A DNA stretch of 64,000 nt from Isoetes taiwanensis (lineage: Eukaryota; Streptophyta; Lycopodiopsida; Isoetales; Isoetaceae), in assembly GCA_021234155.1 (NCBI GenBank), contig JAJEKV010000055.1, positions 1,101,090-1,165,089 of the forward strand, written 5' to 3'. This document shows, in pieces, positions 55,084 to 64,000 of this stretch; within the stretch, counting starts at the first letter, position 1; each line of letters begins with the position of its first letter. The notes under the pieces are model-generated. The model saw nothing but the letters and a program-made list of their open reading frames with translations, did no database searches and was not told where the DNA came from. A program made the translations under genes and the position numbers.

Positions 55084-56480
55084 TTACCGTGATCGAGTCA
55101 AGGCAGAAATTGACAAACTCCTTGCCGGGGTTTGATCTATGAGGTCAAACATTACAATGGGTGAGCCCCATCGTCATTGCCCTCAAACACAATGGTAAGA
55201 TCCGGCGTGCCTGGTGGACTACCTGGAAACTCAATCGAGGCCACGGGCGTGATCATTTTCCACTTCCCTTCACGCACCGGGTTAAGAAGAGGTGGTTTGG
55301 ACATGAGATGTACTCCTTCATGGATGGTTTTTCCGCTACAATCGATCTCAATCAAAGAATCTGATCAACTCAAGACTACTTTCACCACCCCAAGGCACTT
55401 TTGCCTACAAGGTGGTTCCTTTTGGATTATCAAACTCTCCATCAACGTTTCAACGCATCATGCTCTCGGTTTTCATGATTTCATGAAGGAAAATCCCTTC
55501 TTGCAAATTTTTCAAGATGACTTCTCGCCTCTGCCCATGGTGACCATTTGGATAAATTGGAACTCGTCTTCCGAAAATGTGATGAGTCCGGCATTAGTCT
55601 CAATCTCGAAATGCACCTTTTAAGTCACCTCCGGTGTTACGTTAGGCCATGTTGTCGACCAAAGCGGGTATCACCACGCATCCCGCCAAAATCGGTTATT
55701 GTGCTCAAGGCTCAAGCACCGGCCAATATCAAGGAGACACGCTCTTTCACGGTAAGGTCAATTATTACTCCACCTTCATACACGGACTAGCAGCCATTGC
55801 TGATCCCATTCATAAACTCACGGGTGACGAATCCACCGGGCTTGAATTCCCGGCGGATCTTTCTTCCAACAGTGAAGCTTTTGCTTACTCGGGCACCGGT
55901 TCTTGTTCCTCCTCAATGGGACAAGCCCTTTCATGTTCATGTAGATGTCTCGGCGTTTTGCTATTGAGCTGTTCTTTCTCAAGAATATGATCGCCTGCGA
56001 CAAACCAAATCGCTTCGCCGGCCAGAAAACTCAATTCGCCGAAAGAACTATTCTGCCACGAGGCGTGAAGCTTTGGGTCTCATTTTCGGTCCAACGCCCG
56101 TCACTACCTTTTAGGCAGTCAAATCAAGTTCTTTGTGGACCACCAAGCACTCCTTTATTTGATCAACAAGTCCACGCCCACGGGCGCGTTGCTCGTTGGG
56201 TCCTTCTTCTCCAAGAATTTGCTCCTTTTGAAATTGTTCATAAGGTAGGCCAAATCTCATGTCGCCCCGGATTATCTTTCACGCATCCACAATATGATCC
56301 CTCAACCGAGTCTCGGGCGCCTTTCCGATGCTTTCAGCTCTTTTTAGTCACGGCAACACCACATTGGTTCCATGATTTTCAGCAGCACCTCCTCCGCGGG
56401 TGCTCTTCCACCGTACAGGCAGACGGCTCTCTCGCCAAGGCGACAATCCTGCCGCCATCAATTTCTCCAGCAGGTCCGTG
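55084..56480 (+). pseudogene. reverse transcriptase and RNase H, multiply frameshifted
   Basis: Scattered frames show the order of Ty3/gypsy motifs: Q-L-K-T-T-F-T-T-P, F-A-Y-K-V-V-P-F-G-L-S-N-S-P, the catalytic I-F-Q-D-D-F (Asp-Asp at 55516-55521), K-V-N-Y-Y-S-T-F-I-H-G-L-A-A-I, and the RNase H parts F-H-V-H-V-D and L-L-Q-E-F-A-P-F-E-I-V-H-K-V. There are at least six frame changes. The residue before D-D is Gln instead of the usual Val/Ala/Met. No activity is possible from this copy. Confidence 0.85.
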
Positions 56481-57640
56481 ACTACACACCATGGTTGCGG
56501 GACATCTCTACAAAAAGGTAAGGACACCATCCTTCGACTGGTGTTCTACCTCATGAAGTTCCAGATATTGTTCGAGAAGCTCATCAAGGGCTAGGTGGTG
56601 GTCATTTTCATGGTGACACCACGGCACGCAAAAATCCTTCTCATTTGGGTATTATTGGCCCACGCTCTTCAAAGATGCTCACATGCACGCCGCCCGCGTG
56701 TGATGCTTGCCCGGTGAGACGCCCCCACGCCCGTGGCGCTCTTCCCTTGACACCGGCCGCCCGCCCTTCCTTCAAAGAAATGGGAATGGACTTTGTGGGA
56801 CCTATCGATCCTCTGGCGGCACACCCGCGTGCCCGTTACATTACGTTCTCACCGACTATGCTACCAAATGGGCGGAAGCTTGTGCACTTCCGCACAACAC
56901 CGCAGCAAGCACGCCTAGGGTCCTCTATCAACAAATTATCGCGATTCGGCTGCCCCACGGGAGCTGGTCGGTGTCGTGGTGTCCATTTCATCAATCATAC
57001 TATCAAGGAGCTGACGGATTATCTTCGATACATCATCACAAGAGCACCCCTTACTATCCTCAAGGTAATGGTTTGGCGAAAAGCACCAACAAAACTCGGT
57101 CACCATTCTCAAGAAAATTTGTGACGCTTCCCGCCTGCATCGGCAAACAAAACTTCCCTCGTTCTTTGGGCCTACAATACTTGTTTCAAGATTGCTACCG
57201 TCACACTCCTTTTAAATTGGTTTATGGTCGAGGGAAGCTCTCATGCCGCTTGAATACATCCTTCCAACACTCCGTTTTCAACTCGGCTCTTTGCTCATAA
57301 TCCACCGCCGCACTCAAAGAACGGGTCTATCAATTAGAACGCTTGGATGAACTTGAAGGGATGCTTATATTCGTGTTCTTCACGGACAACATTGCAAAAA
57401 TCTTTACATGACAAACGCCCAAGACAAAAACATTCAAAGAAGGCGATTTGGTTCTTCTTTATGATTCCGTGTACAAAAATTTTCCTGGTAAACTCAAGTT
57501 TCGTTGGCTTGGCCCTTATCAAATTGTTCAAGTGGTTAGACCAAGCGTTTTCCAACCGGGCAGAGTTATATGGCACTCCATTACCAACATTGGTTAATGG
57601 TTTTCGCCTCAAAACATTTCATCACACGTAAAGCGACAAT
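56481..57640 (+). pseudogene. integrase, frameshifted
   Basis: Zinc-binding region remnants (G-H-F-H-G-D-T-T-A-R-K; C-D-A-C) precede the core, with M-G-M-D-F-V-G-P-I (first catalytic Asp at 56788-56790), a damaged second-Asp region around 56980, and Y-P-Q-G-N-G-L-A-K. Lys (57079-57081) occupies the catalytic Glu position. The C-terminal domain reads F-R-W-L-G-P-Y-Q-I-V-Q-V. Frame changes split all parts. Confidence 0.8.
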
Positions 57641-58636
57641 CAACAAACGGTCACAGTTCAAGAAGCAAACACCACGTAAAGTGACTAGAAAGGCGGCATA
57701 TTATATTATAGTGGATATTTTTGTTACAAAATGTAGGCACTCTACTTTGTTTATTTCCGCTATGGGCACCGCCCTATATACAAAACGGGCTCAGAGCCCT
57801 ATCTACTAAAACCTAAGAAAAAACCCTCTACTCCGGGTTCGGGCAGAGGTGATCTTGAAGGAGATGGTAGAGGTTCTACCTTTCGGGATCCCAAATAGCA
57901 GTGCGAACCCACCTCCATCCCGTTGGTCTTCGGTCGGGATGTTCGGCCATCCCACACCACACCAAACGTCCATTCAATGCCCGCGGGTTGTGGCAGCGCC
58001 CGAGATCCGCACAATTCATCTTGCGGGTAATCCACTCGGCGGTTTGTGGGCATCGTGCGGTCCTCGTTCAAAACCAGCGGCGGCCATGCTGAGCGCCATC
58101 GGATGCCTTTCGTTTACTCCCGGTTCGTCTTATATAGCCAACTCGAGGAACTCCTTGTCGACGGGGACCAATCACACAAATCGCCAACGGTTTGCAATGC
58201 AAAGCTGTTTCTAAAATGAGAATCTTTTTCTCCGTAGCATATCTAGCCATGGTACCTTTCCTCGACACATTCCTTTTAATGATATCCCACTTCGAAGTTG
58301 CCAGCATAAAGGCCATTTCTTCTTTTCACGCCCGGACATTAATGTATGTCCTTTTGGCCACCGTCACATCCGATCCTTCTCTCACGCCTCATCCTCACCG
58401 CTTCATTGCTTCTCCCTTACGTTTTCGGGGACTTAGCCAAATTTTTTGCCTCTCAAATCGCCTCCTTGGCATCTTTAGAACACCGGCACCATCAATCGGT
58501 TTTTCTTCCTTTATCATGCCCCTTCCCCACCTTTTGCGCGCCCCTAAAACCTTTTAGTTCCTCTGCGCCTTCGTCCTCGACTTGGCTTTAGCCCTCCCGC
58601 CTTTGAATCACTCTTAGTTTACGCAAAATCGTTACC
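57641..58636 (+). other. spacer between pol and extra ORF region
   Basis: No recognised domain. Frames such as 58192-58557 are hydrophobic but not convincing. A TCTTATATAGCC box (58127-58138) could drive the extra ORF region. Confidence 0.35.
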
Positions 58637-59060
58637 ATGGCTGCACCAAAATTTTCCACCCTTCAAGCTCTTGCTCCCAAAGATCCGCTTTTTGCATCTC
58701 AGATCCTTCTTGACGCCACTTTCCGCGTGGAAGCCCTTGTTGGCCCAAATAAAGAAGTTGCCGAAGCGACAAAAGCTTTTACGAATTCTCTCAAATGGAA
58801 CTTCCGGCTCCAAATCCGCACCAAGTGAAGCGCTTCATCGCCCACATCGTCAACAGCCCGCAAGGATACACCACCGTGGTCGATGGCACCACCATTTCAT
58901 TGACCCAAAGACCTAATCTCCGGAGGTATTCCATATCCCCTTGCAACCCCTTTGTTTGTCTTGGGCTACCCTACGGGATCTTGATGTCACCGAAGTTTGG
59001 TGCACCTGCTTATCACGCCAACGCATCACGCCTCGACCAATATTGACAAGCCCCATGAAA
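58637..59060 (+). pseudogene. extra 3' region, N-terminal domain
   Basis: It begins M-A-A-P-K-F-S-T-L-Q-A-L-A-P and continues, with a frame change near 58800, through V-K-R-F-I-A-H-I-V-N-S and T-V-V-D-G-T-T-I-S-L-T-Q-R. The pattern of a helical region followed by a V-x-G-x-x-I strand recalls the 'putative plant transposon protein' domain of Athila-type ORF1 proteins, here downstream of pol. The resemblance is weak. Confidence 0.35.
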
Positions 59061-59400
59061 TCTTTGTTAAGTTTACGTAGCGCTAGAAGTACCTTGGCAT
59101 TCTATCAAGAACACCCATATCAATAAGCCTTTCTACAATATGGTGATCATCGCTACACACTCCAACCACCACGTTGATTGGCCTCGGTTGTTGTTCTACC
59201 GTCTTCTCCAAGAAGTTGACCGCCTTGCCGCCACTTAACTCGAAACTTCCGTGGGAGGCCATCTTCAAGCCCTCATCCGCCATTACTTTTCCTCCCACAC
59301 CACAAAATTCTCATAATTCCACTCAGCGGTCCCTTCCCCGGACTCACAAAGTTGGCACTTCACGCCTTTCCACCGGGTCATATCCAAAATCCGCACTCCC

Positions 59401-60144
59401 ATGTCACTGTCTCCTCCTCAGCTACACCATCCAGTTCACACCATATCTCCCAAACATCACAAACCAGGCAACAGCAGGCTCCACCACCACAACACCCTCG
59501 GCAAATTTGTTGTATGTCAAGATCGGCAGGATGCTCAAGCTGCTGTTCTTAAGTTACAAGAATCCCAGGAAGCTCTTATGAACGGGGTTCAAACGGCACT
59601 AGAGGCCTCGGATGCGGTCCACCGTGACCTTCAAGCTGCCACTGCCCAAGTTGCAACTTTGGAGACCAAACTTCAAGACAAGCACGGAGCTCTCTTACAG
59701 GCTCATACAGATCTCAAAAGTGCACAGGATCAGGTCAGCCAACTTGCAGATCAACAGGCTCAGCTCCAATCAGAAATTCAGAATTTGTTGGAGCAAAACA
59801 AGTCCAAAGACACTCTTCTGGGTGCCAAGGAAAAAGATATTTCTAAGCTCGACGCCTTGTACTCTGAGCTCTGTGACAATTACAGCACTCAAGTTCAAAA
59901 CCTTACAGAGCGGGACGCTCAAATTGCCTCCTTGACGGCTCAACTTTCTACCCAAACCTCTCAGCTCACCTCTCTTCAAGATCAGCTTACAGAGGTGCAG
60001 AAACAGAAGATTCTTGATGACGCGGAGATTGCCGTGCTTCGTCTCAATACTCCAGGGCAATCCTCCTCCCGTGTCAACACTTCTGAACGGGTCCGTGACC
60101 AATCACGCCCGCCCTTTCGAAAGGACAACCGGATCCGATCTTGA
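59401..60144 (+). CDS. coiled-coil protein of the retrotransposon 3' region
   Basis: A 247-codon open frame. After a His/Pro-rich start, residues about 45-220 form a near-continuous coiled coil rich in Gln, Leu, Ala and Asp. Examples are L-K-L-Q-E-S-Q-E-A-L, L-E-T-K-L-Q-D-K, Q-L-A-D-Q-Q-A-Q-L-Q-S-E-I, and Q-L-T-S-L-Q-D-Q-L-T-E-V-Q. It ends with a basic, Ser-rich tail. There is no membrane segment, so it is not a typical env-like protein although it sits in the env position. The start may lie upstream, since the region is frameshifted. The long open frame in a decayed element suggests it broke late or was kept under selection. Confidence 0.55.
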   Translation: MSLSPPQLHHPVHTISPKHHKPGNSRLHHHNTLGKFVVCQDRQDAQAAVLKLQESQEALMNGVQTALEASDAVHRDLQAATAQVATLETKLQDKHGALLQAHTDLKSAQDQVSQLADQQAQLQSEIQNLLEQNKSKDTLLGAKEKDISKLDALYSELCDNYSTQVQNLTERDAQIASLTAQLSTQTSQLTSLQDQLTEVQKQKILDDAEIAVLRLNTPGQSSSRVNTSERVRDQSRPPFRKDNRIRS

Positions 60145-60779
60145 ACAACAAATGACCAAAGAAGCTATTCATCTGGCGATGAGGCTCAAGCAAAACTTGA
60201 CGGCCATACCGCCATTATTCACGTAATGCCCGTGACTTCCCGGTTCCTTCCTGCTATCACGACTATGTGGTTGCTCGCCGCCACCTCTTCCTTTCGGTGG
60301 TATGCGGCGGATGGACCTCGTGGATATTCCCTCGGCGGTCACGAGATTTTCTTCGGTTGGCCAGAACTCTCCATTGAAGACAAAGGGTTATCTTTGCCTC
60401 CTTTTGGTCTTTGATCTCATGCACTGTGCCGATCCAGACTTTATCACATTCAGAGTTGTTCAGCCCATGGCTTACATATTTCATGATTTTTATCCGGGTG
60501 ATGCACAGAACACTTCGAGATGGGCCACGCCCGACTCTTTGTGGTGACCCCAACGTGCAATGGTTGCTTCGGATAACAATCCCTATCTTGCTGATCAAGC
60601 TCGGACCCAAACTCTTCATCGAGAGTACATGCCCCGAAGCTTGCCAATCATTTATCTCTCTCAAGCCGGAAGCCCAGCAATGATAAGGAAGTATCTAGGA
60701 CATCCCCGAGGATCTTCCCTATGCACAAATTTATATGCAGCACCTTGCGTGTTATAATCAATTACGGGCTCGTTGGATA

Positions 60780-61594
60780 GCAAGATCGGTCCCCACGGGA
60801 TGGGATAGCCCTCCGCCAACTCTCAACTCTCGCTTCTCTTTGGGATCGTTGGTGTCAAGCTTTTGATCCGGATCTTGTCGATCAATTCGAGGAGACCGGC
60901 CAAGAACCCACGCCCACGGGCATGGTTCCTTCTCCCTATGCTTCCCTGGGCGTACCTCCACGCCCGGGTTCCCGACTTCCGATTGGCGCCCCCTTTTGGA
61001 CCAAGGTCATGGATGGTCATGCCGATGGACACCACCTCGGATCTCGACCGGATCTCCTGGGATCCACGTTTTGTTCGCCCGCTCCCATTGGGAAGAAGGT
61101 GCCACTGGATACCACCACACTTGGATCTATATTGCTAATGAGCGTGGTTGGCAACGGCCCAGCGGATGCGCTTCATGGTCTTGACACCTTTTTGCGTAAT
61201 GCCACTACCTCACCGATCCTTCATCCATCTTCAAAGCGTTTTTGTGCTGCTCAAATGCATTTTGCTTCCGGCTCCTTAAATCGGCGGCGTCCATTTTTAC
61301 TGCAATCCGAATGCGGCTGTCGGTGCCTTTGGCCTCCGGACCGCCTCCTCATGGAATGTCGATTACATTTCTTCGTGACGCCCATGCCCCTTTTGAAGAC
61401 ATGGTCCGATCTCGCTTTCTTATTGATGCGATCCTGCCTTTGGCTCAACACCCCCGGACGCTTCAAACACGCCAGATCTCATTGGCGAGTACCATAATGG
61501 TGCCCGCCCTCACTCCCCGTGAGGATCACTTTCGCATGATGGCTTCCCCGCCTCGTAAACCCTTCCTCCTTTTCTTCACACCGGAGTGTCGCTT
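60780..61594 (+). pseudogene. extra 3' region, C-terminal conserved domain
   Basis: Homologous to the segment before the LTR at 15449. Shared peptides are W-D-P-R-F-V-R (W-N-P-R-L-V-R there), I-Y-I-A-N-E, Y-C-N-P-N-A-A-V-G-A-F-G-L (frame near 61300) and H-A-P-F-E-D-M. Several frame changes occur. The family is unknown to me. Its conservation in two diverged elements shows it was a genuine protein. Confidence 0.55.
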
Positions 61595-61604
61595 TGGGGG
61601 GGAG
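61595..61604 (+). promoter_or_regulatory. polypurine tract
   Basis: A purine run, GGGGGGGGAG-type, lies directly before the 3' LTR start TGTTAG, where plus-strand DNA synthesis is primed in LTR elements. Confidence 0.85.
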
Positions 61605-62186
61605 TGTTAGTCCCGCGCCTCCCGGTGCATGGACTATTCATGCATACTGACGCACCAGGTCAAGCTCAAGGATCCTCAATCAGCCACGGGTCAGCCATCA
61701 AAGGCTCAGAAGACCAAGCAGCAGACCACGTAGACCATGCAAATAAAGGCTATCAAGAGACGCCATTGCAGACAAGTGGCCGCCCATCACCGCCGTCGGC
61801 GTCGGATGATTCCGGCACTTCAAGAGGCACCGCCCACATTCCTCAGAATCGGGCCTCCTTCCGTGAGTCGGCAATCGGAGATCAGTCGAGTGTCTATATT
61901 GGGCCCAAGGCCATTGTACTATATATATGACTAGAGCTCGCACATGAGTTCTAGATGAGTTTTTGAGTCTTGTCTCTTAGTCTTCTCTCGATTGTGAGAG
62001 CTCATGTATGTTCATCATTGATATCAAGGAAGCTATCATTTCCCTCTCATTTTGGTTGTTTTGTTTCCTCTTTTTGTTCCCTTCTTGCAAATCCCGCGTG
62101 ACATAGTTCCCCGGATTCTCCTGTTAGATCCAAAGGTCCTCACAGAGGGCTGTCTTCCAGGAGTTCCCGAACCCAGACCCCAAACA
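61605..62186 (+). repeat. 3' LTR
   Basis: 582 bp, TGTTAGTCCC...CCCCAAACA, followed by the target duplication CAAGG. The last ~280 bp match the 5' LTR almost perfectly. The first half is more diverged. Confidence 0.92.
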
Positions 62187-62191
62187 CAAGG

Positions 62192-63465
62192 CATGAGATG
62201 AAAATGATGATATAGAGCTTGATGCTAGGCAACTTTTAGGTTTGACAACTTCCTTGGAAAATGTGCCCTAGGTAATGGTAGGTCAACTATGAGACAAATG
62301 GTTACATATGAAATACATGATGGTATAGGATGTGAAAAAGCAATGAAGGTGGAAAAATAGGATAAGGGATGATGGTATGATGGAACAAAGGGTAAATAGG
62401 AAAAATAGGATAAGGGATGATGGTATGATGGAACAAAGGGCAAATAGAGAATCATCACAACATGAGAAAGATAAATACCATATCATAGCTTGCCATCTTC
62501 ACAGGGGTCTTCCAAACCTCACAAGTGCCTTCAGAGCTAGAGAATGCATTCAATCCTTGGAGCTTGAGTTGTGAATTTGTGTCTTGACTTAAAGTCATCC
62601 TTTGGGTTCTTCATCAGCATCTTTGGTCTTCAAGTGTCTTGGTCTCAGTATTCTTGGTCTTCAAATCCTTGCCTGTGATATTGTTCAAGAGCCTTGTATA
62701 TGTTGCCTGCTATAGCCAGGCAACATGATGCTAAACAAAGGAAAGGATGTGGCTGGTCCCCTCAGCCTGTGATATTCAGTTAGAAAACTTGAGTATGAAT
62801 ATGAATAAACAGACTGACAGGTGGTCTTCAGAAACTGTTGGAATAGTTGACATGATTAGCAGCAATGTTCTTCTTGTTCTGTTTGCACTTGTGTTTCTGA
62901 GTTGCCTTTAGGTAAGTGACTATGGGAGGCAACTTTTGGTAGCAGCTTGACAAGATTTGGAAGCAATGGTCATATGTTCCAGGCTATAGTGATCAGATGG
63001 ACGTGGAAGGAAAACAAATGAACCTGGAATGACACTCAAAAGACTGTTAGTATCTTCTGCAACAGCTTTTCTCCATGGATGCATAGCTGCTTGATGGGAA
63101 TCTGCATTTGAAAAAGAATACAAGTCTCATGTATATGCAGGTTAGGTCATATCCTGATGAGTTTGATCAGTCTGATGGATCTGGCAAGTGGTGCAAAATG
63201 TTAGCATCAACAAGATAACTCTTGCTCAGCCTGAAGCAGCATTTTATTTGAAATCTGGCCTTCAATCAGCAACCATCTTCTCTCTGAAAGTGTAAACTGC
63301 TTAATAATAAAACCTACTTTACTTAGAACTCTATGTTTTGTTTGATTTTCTTTCTTTTTCCTTTTTATGTCTTTTATCATTTTAAACTTGAAATACTAAC
63401 AAAGACTCTGTCAACTATTGCTCAGAATTATCATATACTTCCTAACTAAAAGCACTACAACATGT
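62192..63465. other. AT-rich region; 48-bp tandem duplication
   Basis: A 48-bp unit (AAAAATAGGATAAGGGATGA...) is duplicated at 62352-62399 and 62400-62447. TTGGTCTTCAAR words repeat at 62620-62665. The right part may be the 3' internal region of the minus-strand element whose integrase starts at 63963. No frame is recognised. Confidence 0.4.
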
Positions 63466-63963
63466 TTACTCAAATAAGATCAGGCAGATATGCTGCTCCC
63501 AATACCTTTTCAAATGCAATGTGTTTATAGGATTAGCTAGCAATCTCCTTGTACCAATTTCTTGCAAAAGATAAGAACTTGTACCTGCAATTGCATGGAT
63601 CTTGAAAGGACCTTCCCATAGGCCATCAAATTTACCTGCTGAATCTTCCTTTGCTTTATTCCATTTGAGCACCAATTCATCTACTTTGAAACTTCCTTGT
63701 AACTTGTGTGCAGCTTTGAATGCTGCTACATCCTTAGCTTTTTTCCTCAGGTTCACATTCTCAGCTTCCAGCCTCTCTTCTTCAAGCATCAGCAACTTCT
63801 CATACCTGTCTTTGTAAGCATCCTCTAGCTGCATCTGGATCTTCATTGCCAACCTGAGTGAAGGCAACTCTAGCTCAACTGGTACCACAGCTTCAACACC
63901 ATAGACAAGGCTAAAAGGTGTATGGTTAGTAGCATTTTTCACAGTGGTCCTATATGCCCACAA
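63466..63963 (-). pseudogene. integrase C-terminal part of a third Ty3/gypsy element
   Basis: A 165-codon frame reads M-W-A-Y-R-T-T-V-K-N-A-T, then P-F-S-L-V-Y-G-V-E-A-V-V-P-V-E, a charged helical linker, F-D-G-L-W-E-G-P-F-K-I, and N-P-I-N-T-L-H-L-K-R-Y. This is the end of the integrase of plant Tat-type Ty3/gypsy elements. It is open throughout and continues beyond the window on the high-coordinate side, so it may be intact there. Status as a pseudogene is unproven. Confidence 0.85.
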
Positions 63964-64000
63964 TGCATCATGCAGTTTAATATGCCAATCTTTTTTATGA

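Larger units (their letters stand above)
51130..62191 (+). mobile_element. full-length Ty3/gypsy LTR retrotransposon, decayed
   Basis: An 11.05 kb element (51135-62186) flanked by the 5-bp target duplication CAAGG (51130-51134 and 62187-62191). The order is LTR, Pro-rich leader, gag with zinc knuckle, protease, reverse transcriptase, RNase H, integrase, a long extra 3' region with a coiled-coil ORF, polypurine tract, LTR. The D-G-G-S protease motif and the F-A-W-S-Y-x-D-L segment before reverse transcriptase suggest the Tat/Athila side of plant Ty3/gypsy elements. Pol is broken by many frameshifts, so it is not autonomous. The primer-binding site after 51722 does not match a tRNA 3' end that I recognise. 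Confidence 0.9.

Overview
The window looks like nuclear DNA of a land plant. It has several Ty3/gypsy LTR retrotransposons of plant lineages, GT-AG introns of 64-336 bp, CACGTG and telo-box-like words, a decayed HSP70 copy, and long AT-rich stretches without genes. It may come from a seed-free plant, but that is only an inference from the unusual gene families. I see no complete, clearly intact cellular gene. Almost everything recognisable is mobile, repetitive or decaying.

Layout. 1-6.3 kb: weak exon-like fragments, a duplicated hairpin repeat, an HSP70 pseudogene and the tail of a retroposed sequence. 6.3-9.5 kb and 12.9-14.5 kb: five copies, in alternating orientation, of a ~1.1 kb repeat with a tRNA-like Pol III A/B box. 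14.7-16.0 kb: 3' end of an LTR element. 16.25-19.0 kb (-): a broken DDE-transposase-like gene (DUF7869-like core, DUF8039-like N-terminus). 20.3-26.2 kb: satellites and a 5 kb foldback-like element. 30.5-33.3 kb (+), 39.7-41.1 kb (-) and 43.9-46.5 kb (-): three copies of an unusual gene family, called copies A, C and B here. 35.5-39.7 kb (-): a second LTR element. 48.5-49.2 kb (+): a second DUF8039-like gene. 51.1-62.2 kb (+): an 11 kb Ty3/gypsy element with both LTRs and a 5-bp target duplication. 63.5-64 kb (-): integrase end of a third element.

The most interesting content is the copy A/B/C family. It joins a ParB/sulfiredoxin-like N-terminal region (motif G-N-H-x4-A-Q) to a permuted DNA-methyltransferase-like C-terminal region (motif I D-F-F-S-x-G-T). 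The methyltransferase motif IV (DPPY) is lost in both copies where it can be read. Around copies A and B, and upstream of both DUF8039-like genes, I count 18 copies of a 16-bp inverted repeat, RATCGC-N4-GCGATY, often in iteron-like tandem units. One copy sits in the same intron of A and of B. The divergent copy C carries seven copies of a different, 22-bp palindrome in the equivalent intron and two more upstream. At 46.5-48.5 kb the ParB-methyltransferase gene and the DUF8039-like gene diverge from a palindrome-bearing intergenic region. At 19.0-20.3 kb the same arrangement survives as a remnant. I infer that the two genes form one mobile or selfish unit in which a ParB-like protein recognises its own palindromic sites. 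All copies here are decayed, so an intact relative is needed to test this.
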